Shown here: piece after piece, positions 1 through 11,020 of the stretch | Position numbering within the stretch: the first letter of the stretch is position 1 | Layout: the number at the start of each line of letters is the position of its first letter | Source: Epichloe hybrida | Taxonomy: Eukaryota > Ascomycota > Sordariomycetes > Hypocreales > Clavicipitaceae | NCBI GenBank assembly: GCA_019022495.1 | Contig: JAFEKR010000028.1 | Location: 744,001-808,000 of the forward strand | Direction of reading: 5' to 3' | DNA length: 64,000 bases | Made by a program: the position numbers and the translations under genes | The notes under the pieces: generated by a model | Database searches by the model: none | What the model saw: only the letters and a program-made list of their open reading frames with translations | Told to the model about the DNA's origin: nothing

Positions 1-2202
1 TCCTCCTGGGGAAGCCGTACTATGGCACGTTTGTAAGATACGAGGCTGTCATACAGGATGATGCGCATGCAAGCGGCAAGAGAGTCGATCCCCCTGGGCA
101 GATGCTACCCCTCCCCTCGCCAAAGTGATTACATCGTCGATGAGAATGTGTGAAAAGCAACAAGATATACCTCGTCAGTGATGAGATGTACGCGCTGTCT
201 ACGTTCGGCGACACGACGTCGCCGATATTCCACCCTTTGAACCAGTCTCGTCCATCCTAGATACACAGGCCATCATCTCACAGCACAACCCGGCGTTGTG
301 CCACCGTCGCTGTATGTTATAGCTCCTCGTCCTCCATGACAGACCATGTCGTTCGTGGCCAATCTTGTCGAGGAAGAGGCCTGGGTTGATGCGTACATGA
401 TAGCAGGAACCGTCAGAATTGGCCAACAGCCATGAGCACGTGGCTTCTTTGGGGAACCTGGGGTCTGCATACATCAAGAAGCAGGACATGGCTGGGACCG
501 CAGATCTCGATCAAACAGTCACCAACGCGCTGCTAGCAAAACGCGTTCTTCCTGGCGTCGGGCTTGCACAGATAGTGGCAGCGCTGGGTTGGAACTTTTA
601 GGAGACATGGAAACTGTTGTGCATATGTAATCCGTATTCTCAAGACGTGATGTGGTTGCCATTCGATCCAGCCCAATTCGTCTTGATCAAAGTGGATCGT
701 CGCGAGCGAGCAAACGGACCAACCAGATCTGCCCAGACCTGACAGCTGTGGGCCGGCCGTCAAACACCCTGGAGTCGATCCCACCTTTTTGACTCCTGAA
801 CCAGTCCTTTTTTTTTTTTGCTTCGCCTCGCCGCATCCGACTCTGGAACAATTCGACAGCAATGCTCATTGGGGGTGAATATTATTGGGCATCCTTCGTT
901 GCCATGCCTCAGACCCAAAGACTTCTGAAACTCGGCAACACGCCCATTGTCGCAACAGCGCCCCCTGCCTATTACCCTGCCGGCGGTGGCAATTCGGCAT
1001 CAGGTTCGAGCTTTGGGGGAGGACTGCATTCTGCACTCTGCATTCACTCTCACGTGAGTCCCCTTTCCCGGTGCTCTCCTCGCCAATCGACCGTATCTTC
1101 CTCCATGGCATGCATTCCAGCCATTCAACACTTCAACACCAACCTGGACGACTCGACTTCCTCTAGTGTGTATTCGCACTACGTGTCCCCCGTCTCACAA
1201 TCGGCGGGGCTCGACACGAATCGCGTGCACGTACTCCGCATGCAGCGTCTCCTGAATCAACAAGTTTCCGGACGCTTGTCACGCATTCGTCAGCTAATAC
1301 CTTGGTTTTCGCGTCTTGGCCAACGATCCCGATGAACCAGTTGACCCGAAAAAAGAAAGGATTCGGAACGAAAAAGGCAAAGCTCGACAACACTTTGTGT
1401 CGCGTGCCGCATGCAAAGTACAAGTTATTGCCTTGCTGTCGCAGCTTTGCCCCTCCTTCGCCTGGCGCGCTTTGGGGCTTTGGATGCTCTTCTTTTTCCG
1501 TCAGACGTCGTAGTAGTCGTGTGATTCCTTTTGGCTCTTCCGTTTGTTTCCCCACCAGTTTCTCGTAACGAAACCACTCCGAGATTCTCATCCTCGTCTT
1601 TGCCATGGCCTTGGTGCAAGCTCTACATCTCTGTCGTTTCTGCTAGTTGGTCCGCCCGCGTAACTTCGGTCATCGCATCGTCATAGGAGCGGGAAGAATT
1701 GTAAAAAGGGCATCTGAGCATTGAAACCTTCTTGTTCGTTCTCATCTTTCTCACCCACGTTGTTTGCGTGCAAGTGCTGCGTACAGTGACCGCTGAGCAC
1801 GTGGCATTTTGCCATCCCTTTTGGTTGCTAACAAGTCAGAAATTGACATTGACAACGGTTTCACGTCTCCGTTTTCTCACGACCTCGAAGAACAGAGATA
1901 GCGATTCTTTTCTTCTCGCATTTTCTCGCATTTTCTCGCATTGTTAAGATCGGTGATAGCGATCATTGCACTATTCCGTCTTCGGTTTTGGCGCCTTTTT
2001 CTCTCAATATCCAGGCGTCTCACAAACGCTCATCGACTGTACGACGGAACAAGCATTCGCGAACATAAACATTGAATTCGAGTGACCTTGGTCACACGAA
2101 ATGGTCCTCATTATTTGAAACGAAAAGAGAGGACGTGCACTTTTGGGCTCATTCGGCACTTGCTTATTGGAAAAAAAAAAAAAAAGACTACTGAGGATCA
2201 TC
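1..2202. other. Intergenic, no gene identified
   Basis: Several short open frames occur on both strands but none has a recognisable domain, a convincing splice pattern or sustained codon bias. The right end is the upstream region of the membrane-protein gene at 2203 and has pyrimidine-rich stretches and a 15-nt A run ending just before its start. A terminal exon of a gene lying left of the window cannot be excluded. Confidence 0.5.
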
Positions 2203-3584
2203 ATGGCGCGAGGAAACAGCACAATGGAGCGAATTCGAGCTGATTTATTGCGAAGAGCCCGAACGGATCGACAGCGAGACGAGAATGAGACTCGGAACGG
2301 CTGGACCGAACAAGAGACGGGAAACAATCACAGTCAGTCAACAGCGGAAGAGTCAAGCGCCGAGCCACCACGCACAAGAGACGTTTTGTCAAGACTGCCT
2401 GCTTTTCCACGTTCCCTGATCACAGCAAGAAGATATCATCATTCAAATCCAGATGAAGAAACCCCGAAACCACCAACGGCGCCTCCCCGACCAGTCACCG
2501 TCTCATCGTCACGATATGGCGAGACCGGGCCCCCGAGCTCATTGCCGTCGCCGATTCCTCTGTCACACATGCCAGATTCACCGTCACCACATCCGCAAGG
2601 CCCTCCCACAGAGTTCGGACCCGATGCCAGCAACCCATTTCCACGGCCCGCAGACCATCTAATCGACGGATCGCCTCATCAACCCGCAACCGACATGGAG
2701 AGTGGCCGAAAGCCTCGTCCAAAGCGATTCATGCTCTGCTTTCCCTTGGCGCAATCCCGACGGATCCGATCCCAGAGCCTGACGTGCTTCGTATCAGGCG
2801 TGTTCCTGGCTAGCCTACTAGCGGTGTGTAAGTTTGTGCACCCTCCCGCCCAAAAAGAAACCATCACTCGGGTTTCACATCTCTACAGCAAGTCGATTTG
2901 GCACAGAGGACTAATTACCTCTCTCTCTCTCTCTCTCAAAAATGTAGACCTAGGCTTAGCTCTCACCAACCACATTGCCCGCGGCGAACTCACCATCATG
3001 ATTATACTCGTCATTCTCGCCGCCACCATCTTCTTCTGTTACAGCGTCATTCGTCTCTGTGTCCTCGTCTCTCGAGGAGATCGCTCCCGGCGCAGACGCC
3101 TGCCCGAAATGTTCGGCCCAGGAGACTATGTCGTTCCCCCAAAGCCCATACATGTGGTTCTCGCGCAAGATGAGGAGGCCGCTGGGATTGGGGGACGGGG
3201 AGTCAAGTCGCAGCCGCCCGCGTATGGACTTTGGAGAGAGAGCGTGGTACGTTGATTCCCTTGCTCCTTGCAGCCTAATACTTCCATCTCGTCAACATGG
3301 ACATGGACAAAAAAAAAAAAGGTGCTTGCTTCTTTTGGCACAGAATCTAATTACAGGAAAACTAGAGAGTCGACCCAAACCGCTTATTCTGGCAACGCAA
3401 CGAATCTGTCGAGCCCGCGCAGCCACCCCGTCCAGAGATCCGATCAGGACCGCGTCCGCCATCCTACGCCTCTGACGATGGCATATCCTACGTCGTGGAA
3501 GCTCGTCCGCGGAGTATCGCCCCGCTGCCTCGAGCCCATATCCCAGTATCTGCATCCGACATCCCTCCCATGCCGACAGTATGA
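2203..3584 (+). CDS. Conserved fungal two-TM membrane protein
   Basis: Three exons, 2203-2827, 2948-3246 and 3366-3584, give 380 aa. Both introns are GT-AG (donors GTAAGT and GTACGT) and the frame closes exactly. The first about 180 residues are hydrophilic, Pro/Ser-rich and probably cytosolic or disordered. Hydrophobic segments follow at about 190-208 and 225-250. The C-terminal tail carries a PPSYASDDG motif followed by SYVVEARPRSIAP, a tail I associate with small uncharacterised Sordariomycete membrane proteins. PPSY-type motifs can bind WW domains of Nedd4-family ubiquitin ligases, which is only an inference here. The start is the ATG at 2203; an upstream TTG frame through the poly-A tract is unlikely. 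Function unknown. Confidence 0.75.
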
Positions 3585-5949
3585 TTGGGAGTGAACATTG
3601 GTTAGCGCACTAAAATGAAAATCTGGCCCAATGAGCTTGCTCTAAAAATGAAAGTTCAGCTCATACTGACAGACTTGGCTCGATTTTGCTTCAGGAGTCA
3701 GAATAATGGGATATGGCGAGATGATGAGGTGATGCCCTTTTAGTTTTACGTACACCTTGGCTTGGGATCTTGTGGATACAATTCATGTTCTGGAACACGG
3801 TCGGAGAATAAAGATGTTTATTTTCGGCACGGAGTTTTGGCACGTTGGACACTTTGGAGCGTCAACTGGGTATTAGCATATCTTGGACAGAGTTGGGGTG
3901 AAGGGATGCCACGAGACACATGACTCCGGAATTCTCCTTTCCTTGGCTTAATCATGCTTGATTCATATTTTCCAGAATATGGACAAGAGCCGGCATTGCC
4001 GTGGCTATCTGAACATGATTGACGTCTGCTGTCTGTAGGATACCGAGCTTGTGGCAGAAAGGTGAGCCGTCATTGGCTTCAACTTAACAGTGCATGGCTT
4101 TCCATATTTTTCATATCGAGAGACTTTGCTGTGCCCACCACGCTAATCTGGGAGACCCTCTTCTGCCTCGAGGGATAGAACTTTTGTTTTCCCAAGCCAG
4201 GTGCGTTGACATCATGCGGAACCATGGAGTACCAAAAGCTCGCTCATCGGCTCAAGAGGAGTCTAAAATATAAATAGGAGACATTGTGTCTTGCCAACAC
4301 ACGCCCTTGAATGAGTAATGAACAGGCGGGCACACACGTGCATGTACGAAGCCACGAAGCTTCGCTAGTTACCGTTCCCTGGCCTGATCCGGTGAGTAAT
4401 ACAGGTACTGTCTGGCTCCTCTAGTTCGCCCCAGCTGGGGGGCTAAGAATGCACCTAGAGCAGCCATATTTTGGCCTCCCGCACTAATTTCACGGTTGAG
4501 CCCTTGCCAGCAAACTCCCTGCTTGTGATGTCTCTTTCCTGGCTGTCAATTCCGCGAGTACAGAAGTAGGAGAATGCGCCGAAAGAGAAGGGCGTGGGCC
4601 CGTCTCCACTCTTTAGCCAGCAGGCGCGACTTGGTGGCCCCCTCCCCCCCCTGCTGGCGCCTTCCCCCGTGCGCCCGGAATGCCATGCCAAAGGCCCCGT
4701 CGGCCAAGTGCTGCTGCCCCCGCCGCGGCCGTTGAAATAACTCGTCTCCCAGGTGCAAATTTTTTTCTTGACCCTTCACAACCTTCTTCTTTGCAGGATC
4801 GGATTGATTTGTTGTAGGTGGTTGTCGACGTTGTCGTAGCCTCGCTCGGAAGTACCAAACTTTTTTCCCACACCAACTCTAGTTATTTTAATCTTTACTT
4901 TCCCGCTTCACGCCAGTTTTTTTATTTTTTTTTTATTTTTGTCGTCCTACTCAAGGTGTGTATTTGCTTCCTCTTTCGCTCCCCGCTCCCCCGGTTTCGT
5001 TCCACCTGCGCCAACGAGAACATGGTTTCGCGATGCGTTGTTCGACTTTGCGCCGCTCTGCGCCCTCCCCCCCCCAAAAAAAACAGAACTTTATCATTTC
5101 GCCTTGTTTGCTGGCGCGGCTTGATGATTGGCAGCATGAATGGCCCGGCCGCAAAATACTAGACACCGAAACTCTAGTAACCTCGGCACTTGCGCCGCCA
5201 TGCCGCACTCGGGCGCAATGCCTATCGCAAGTCGCAACGTCACCGCCACAAAAGTCTCTTCTCAATCAGGCCTTCCATGCGGCGACTCACATGTAGCCCG
5301 TACACACACGCAACTTGGTACCAGTCTGGAAGATGGCACCGTCGCCAAGGGCTAAAAACATGACAATGATCCATATCCTTTTGGGTTTTTGTGGCCCATC
5401 ACTCGCGCCTGCATGAGCGCAAACACATCCCCATGCGTCGAAAAAAATTCCCGACTCGTTGGTTTTGACGCCCTCTTCGATTGTAACACCACCATCGCAC
5501 CACACAGAGTGGCACCCTGACGCGACAAATGCTTGACCGAGGTGTCATGTGAGTCAAAGTGGACTTGGACGGGACTTTTGTCTTTTTTCCATTGCATTTA
5601 CGTGGTATAAATAAGACGACTTGCCGGTTTCTTGGTGTCGGTGCCCGTCTGCATCTCTCGGGTGCTATTGGAAAATGGCTCGCTTCAAGTTTACCACTCT
5701 TGGACATTTATAGCCGGCACAGGCACATGGAAGTCTTCCGCGAGGCGTTTTTTTTTTTTTTTTTCTTTTTTTTTGAAACTCCCAACTGGACGAGTGACGA
5801 GCTGTGAGGGCGCGCCAGCATCGACAACCATTCGTTATCGCAGATCGGATATCACGAACCGGCAGCAAAATCGACAACGACATGACTGTGTGCAGCATTA
5901 CTAATTGGACGTTACTCGCAGACACTTGAAAAAAAAAAACCCCCCCAAA
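3585..5949. other. Intergenic and GIS2-type gene upstream region
   Basis: No coding signal found. The second half (about 4800-5949) is rich in T and C runs, with pyrimidine tracts typical of strongly expressed fungal promoters and leaders. A 22-nt near-pure T tract lies at about 5750-5775, and A/C runs lie just before the ATG at 5950. Confidence 0.5.
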
Positions 5950-6833
5950 ATGTCTTCCCTCTCCCGCCGTGCGTGCTACAAATGTGGCAACGTTGGCCAC
6001 TATGCCGAGGTCTGCTCCTCCTCGGAGCGTCTCTGCTACAATTGTATGGATAGACCTCTCCACGACCGAGAACCGTATCATTACGTTTGACTTTTCTGCA
6101 ATGCCTAACAAGTTTTTCTTCTTCTTCTTCCCCCTCGTGCAGGCAAACAGCCCGGCCACGAGTCCAACGGCTGCCCTCTGCCTCGCACCACCGAGGCCAA
6201 GCAGTGCTACCACTGTCAGGGTCTCGGCCATGTCCAAGCTGACTGCCAAACCCTGCGGTTGAGCGGCAACCCCACTGGCGGTCGATGCTACAACTGCGGC
6301 CAGCCCGGCCATCTTGCTGTGAGTCTTTTTTTTTTCCTTCTCTCTCACACGGCGCTATATTGCGTTTGTGCATGCGTGCTGATAAAGAGTTTCCCCAGCG
6401 CGCCTGCCCAACCCCCGTTGCCGTTGGCCCTGGCCCTGGCCTTGGCCCCATGGGCCGCGGTGCCCCCCCCATGGGACGTGGCGGCTTTGCTGGCGGCTTC
6501 GCTGGACGCGGTGGGTTCGCTGGCGGCCCCCGTCCTGCCACCTGCTACAAGTGCGGCGGCCCCAACCACTTCGCCCGTGACTGCCAGGCCCAGGCCATGA
6601 AGTGCTACGCCTGTGGCAAGCTCGGCCACATTTCCCGCGACTGCACCGCGCCCAACGGCGGCCCCCTGAACACGGCGGGCAAGACATGCTATGGATGCGG
6701 TGAGGCTGGCCACATCTCCCGTGACTGCCCTCGGAAGAACGCCAACGGCGAGATGGCCCCCGAGGTTGACATTGGCAGCGTCACTGTCGCCGCCGCCGCC
6801 GCTCCCGTCGCCCCCATTGCCCCCGTGGCATAA
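5950..6833 (+). CDS. GIS2: Seven-zinc-knuckle CCHC nucleic-acid-binding protein (GIS2/CNBP type)
   Basis: Exons 5950-6043, 6143-6318 and 6399-6833 encode 234 aa. Seven CX2CX4HX4C knuckles are visible, beginning with CYKCGNVGHYAEVC. The second is completed across intron 1 and the fourth across intron 2 (GHLA|RAC). A Gly/Arg-rich linker (GRGGFAGG repeats) separates knuckles 4 and 5, and an Ala/Pro tail closes the protein. Seven knuckles is the number in yeast Gis2 and vertebrate CNBP, single-stranded RNA/DNA-binding proteins linked to translation of specific mRNAs. The RGG linker is a likely arginine-methylation and RNA-contact region (inference). Intact, with compact introns of 99 and 80 nt. 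Confidence 0.93.
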
Positions 6834-9148
6834 TTCAACATTCCGCGACACGTCTGTTGTCTTCCCCCCCCCCCAGGCAGACAGACCCCGCGCCTTCTCC
6901 AACATGGGGGCGACATCTTTTTTTTTTTTTTTTTTTTTGCCTGCGAATTCGCCACGCTTTTGTCATTTTTCCCCCCTCGTTTCTCATCCTGTTTCTTATT
7001 TCTATTCAAACTGTTGATTCGTCACTGTTTGATGTCTGGATTTACGGCGTTTCTTCTCATACATGTTAACCGCGGCTCGTTCTTATTCCTCGAGAGACGG
7101 ACCACTGGGTTGGTTTCTGCTTGGTTTTTTGGATTAAGTGGTTTGACCTGGATTGCCAGGGACGATTTCTCCCCAGACCAGCTCTCGATCATGAGACGAG
7201 CCAAAACAGACATTGCAGTACCATTATTTATTTTGACTCCCTCTTCCTGCACATTGTCACACATGCCGCTTTTCTTTGGTCTGCGGTGAAGGCTCAAGGC
7301 CTTCTCTTATGGACCTGTTGGACATTCGCAATTACGATCACCTTTCATTTCTCAACGGCTTTTTTTGGGTCACGAACTACACGGCCAACGAACAACATAC
7401 ACTGTGACGTGGTTTTCTTGACGATGTAAAGAATTAATGCAACTGCGATGGATATACCCCGCGAGGATGTGAGTGGCTGTTGTGCTGAGCTGGGAACGGC
7501 GGGCGGCTTGTCTGAGCATCCAAGGGCCTCGAACCGAGTTTTTGGTATCAAGACTTGGCTTGCGATTCTATGAACGGGCAAGTTGCGGCAGCAGTTGGCA
7601 ACGAATAGTAAAGCATGGACGCGTATACTCGAACATTGACAGTGGAGAGGCAAGAACTGGATCCCTCAGTGGTCAGTGGGGAGTGAAGAACAAGGTTATG
7701 GAGAGAGAAGAGAACAAAGGGGATTCCTGTAAGAATCTCAGCTCAGCACATGAAATGGGGAGACGAATCAAGGACAACGGAAGAGAAAGCGCGTGCAATA
7801 GGTAGTGCCGATCGCATCTCGCTCATTTACTGGAAAAAAAACTAAAAAAAAACTGCTGCTGCAAGTGGTTTTGCTGGGCAAGAGTCGGACAGCGGAAGAC
7901 TGAGAGACTGGGAGGCAAATATGGACAAACGCGGATGATAAACCTGTGCATGAACCAACAAATACAACATGGAAGTAATTCTATAAAGCGAGCGGCTGAC
8001 AATTTGTCAGATCAAGAGTGCAAGTTTTGACCTGGTCTTGCCCTCCCTGCAGATTTGGTACTGTGAGCGAATTCCCGGCCCTTTTGGTACACTTGCTGTC
8101 CCGGAGACGATTCGTCGTTGGACCCCTGCCTTTGTCTGATAACAGACAAAAGTTCTCACTCCCGCTCTAAATGAAACGTTTTTCGACTACGTAGGCGAGC
8201 GAGCGATGCCGCCGTTGTCCTCCTTCCATGCAGGGACGTTTGTGCATCGCACCTGCCAATTGAAGGAGGCAGTGCTCCACTCGTGTTGGGTCAAGTACAA
8301 CAGGCAAGCAAGAAGAAAGAGTGACCGCCGAAGCATGGAGCGAGCCCCCTCGGCTGGCCCCTCGACTGGCTTACTTCAAGAACCTCAACCTCACAGGTGA
8401 GGTGATGCAATTCACGCCTTGACGCACCCTCTGATCACTGGAGATTGACTCGTTTGGTCCCCAGCTTGGCTCAAGTTGGACTTCAAGAGAGCCCATGTTC
8501 GAGACTCTACAGAAAAACTGGACCACGAAGGACGCGACAATTGGGTTTCGGAATCGGTCGCTGTTTATTCCGTGTGTGGCTCAGTTCCACGTTGCTACTG
8601 GCTTCCTCGAACCTAGGTTGAGCATCTGGACGATCTAGGCGGTAACTTTATGCAGTTTTGGTCCCGGTCACTTATCTCCTGGATGACAGTCTCTTTACGG
8701 TCAGAAGTTGGGCCAAAAAGAAAGAGTCATCTCATGGCTACTCATCAAAGCGTCGCTTGTCACACTACTTTGCACGTTCTGTGCAGTCATATTTCCACGG
8801 ATACTCAGCTCGGCATGCACGCTCAGCCAGCCTTTTTTACTGCGGCGCATCGTCCGCCTTGTCGGCGAGGCCAATCCATCACCCGACATCAGACTCATCG
8901 GAGCCACTGTGCTTGGGACACGCGGTACTGGAACTCGCGCCAGACAAGAAGTTTACATTGCTGGATACATATCACTTGGCTGCTCCTGTTTTACGCCGTT
9001 GCGGGAGCACTGACTCCAGCTTAGCATATACTTTCTCGGAATTGTCTCGAGATTTCAGAAAGGCTACATCGCGTGCTGTTAGACACAGTTATGAGGTACA
9101 CGTGTTCTCGAATCTGTCAATTTCTGTCTGTCTTTCTTCTGACCGAGA
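6834..9148. other. Intergenic, poly-T/A tracts
   Basis: 3' region of the GIS2-type gene with an 18-nt T run near 6920. Beyond that I see no supportable gene. The open frame at about 8658-9221 has no ATG start and no motif. Confidence 0.5.
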
Positions 9149-10106
9149 TCAGAGATCAGATCCACTCTCTTTTTTCCATGAAAAAAGAGGCGTAGCTGAC
9201 TCGCTACTCATTTGTGCGTGAACCATCTCTAATATGCCTTCCGACAAACGGATGATTTCCTTGGCCTGCTCCTGGGCCAAGGCGGCGGCTTTGAGGTACC
9301 TTTCTGTACCCTCTGCAGCAGCTGACGCCTCTTGGGAGCTCGATGCCTCGCCAGACGCCCCCGCGGTCCCCGAGGGGGCAAACGTTCCCGGGGCTACCGA
9401 TGTAGCCCGACGAGACGACTCCAAGTCGGCGGCGACGGCTTTGCCCTTGCCCTTTGCCTCGCTGGCTTGGCTGGCCTTTCTTATCTCGCTGTTTTTCACC
9501 TCCTGCACGGGAGCAGGAGAACCATCCTTCTTGGAGGAGGACGCGACGGCGGCGGCGGCGGCGGCGGCTGTTCTGGCTGCCTGTTGATCCCGTTTCTGTC
9601 GGACCCAGGGCAGTTGATCGACCCGTTGGTCAATCCACGCCGTGTAGCTGGCCGAGAGAGGACTAGCACTGCCGTTAATCATCTCTACCTGAGGGATATA
9701 GGGGCACCTCGGCCGCCTCTCCTCTTCAACGCTGCGGACTACTTGGTGTTAGCTTGGACAGTGACATTGTTTCGCGGGGGGGGGGGGGGCGCGGGTGCTT
9801 ACAAAACTGCCACCAAAACCCCAGGTCAACCACAAGCTCGAACGCCTCGTGGGAGATTGACAACAACTTATCCTTGGCCAACCATTGATGGGCATCCTCG
9901 ATGGCCTTGGCAAAGCGCTGTTCCAACGTCTCCCGAGAGATGCCAGTGACATACATGGCATAGAGCTTTATGGCATGGCGGCGGCCAGCGATATCGCGAG
10001 GCCCATACGCGTCCAGATCGAGCTCGAATACGCGGCTCGGGTCATTTCGGGGGCGGCATTCCCTCCAGGGGCGGCCGAAGGGTTCAAGAAAGTTGACAGT
10101 AGCCAT
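9149..10106 (-). CDS. Orphan Ala-rich protein, source of a decayed copy at 22 kb
   Basis: Two exons on the minus strand, 10106-9803 and 9741-9149, joined by a 61-nt GTAAGC...AG intron, give 298 aa with the frame closing. Residues 1-100 look folded (helical, with a WW-containing stretch FWWQF at the splice). Residues 110-240 are a low-complexity Ala/Ser/Lys region with a nine-Ala run. The C-terminal part is a predicted amphipathic helix (ALAQEQAKEIIRLSEGILEM). No family recognised. The intron contains a 14-nt C run on the coding strand, an error-prone homopolymer. Pieces of this gene recur in degenerate form at 21960-22160 and 22562-22680 on the other strand, so it belongs to a small local family. 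Probably expressed and lineage-restricted (inference). Confidence 0.6.
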
Positions 10107-11020
10107 TTTGAAATCGCAGATTTGATGTTGATGTGATGCTGATCTTATTGTGGCTGTTCTGCTCTTCTCGATGGTGGACCGTCAAAGTTCATACGGCAAA
10201 GGTTCGAGGCACAGAATTTTCACTAGACTGTTTTTCCCGACTCACAGCTCTGCCAGCTGTCTACACTTGATACACCTGTTCATAGGCTCGCCATATTCGC
10301 AAGTCACATCAAAGTGAACTGCAAGTGGGGACATTGCCTCTCAATGAACCAGACCGAACTCCAAGGACACGCAGCGTCACGTCACGTCAAGTCACTCAAT
10401 GTTTATTGTCATCATTTTTCTTCAGTTATTGATGGGCGATTGCACCCAATCCTCCATCTTCTTCACGAGACGGGACCACTGTTGTGGCAGCTCATACGCC
10501 TTCTTGTCCGAGAAGGTTCTCTCCATTCTTGGGTATCCTGTTAGTTAAGAGAAGGAGAAAAAGGAGACTCTCTTGGACATACTCGATTTTTTTTTTGGCT
10601 TCTGAAAACTTCTATCGTGGTAAAGTAAACGAAATAAACGAAACGGGCGAAACGGGCGAAACGGGCGAAACGGACGAAACGGACGAAAACGGTATAGAAG
10701 GAGTCTTAAACGAGCTTTCAAACGAAGTAAAAATCTCTCATTATGTGAATTCACAGTTCACATGACCTGCCTGGTAACGCGTCCACGCCAAGTTTCACCA
10801 GCTGTTCACTTCACTTTTCGCTAGCTGTCACAGCTGTTTCTGCCCACAAACGCGGAATGAAATACCCCTGTTCCCACAACATTGAATATCATTCTTCACT
10901 CTTTGTGCGAGCCTTTGGTTTTTTTCCCCCCCCCTCCTCCTCTTTCCAAACACCACCACAAACGCCCACCACAAACGCACATATCCACATCTCAATCACA
11001 AACGCATACACTCGAAAAAA
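10107..11020. other. Intergenic / upstream region of the repeat-protein gene
   Basis: Holds the 9-bp minisatellite listed separately and, from about 10920, a C/T-rich leader followed by CACAAACGC repeats and an A run ending at the ATG of the next gene. No gene seen. Confidence 0.5.
10639..10692 (+). repeat. 9-bp minisatellite (CGAAACGGG)
   Basis: About six head-to-tail copies of a 9-bp unit, first CGAAACGGG, then CGAAACGGA, degrading at the right end. Because the unit is a multiple of three it stays open in several frames, which creates spurious ORFs on both strands. A related unit recurs at 14370-14424. Confidence 0.85.

Noticed and set aside
862..1335. 157-aa plus-strand open frame near the left edge
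   Set aside because: Ser/His-rich with no domain, poor codon bias and overlapping frames of similar quality; more likely promoter sequence.
8658..9221. 187-aa plus-strand open frame
   Set aside because: Begins at TTG with no ATG in the body, no motif, and it runs into the convergent orphan gene's 3' end.
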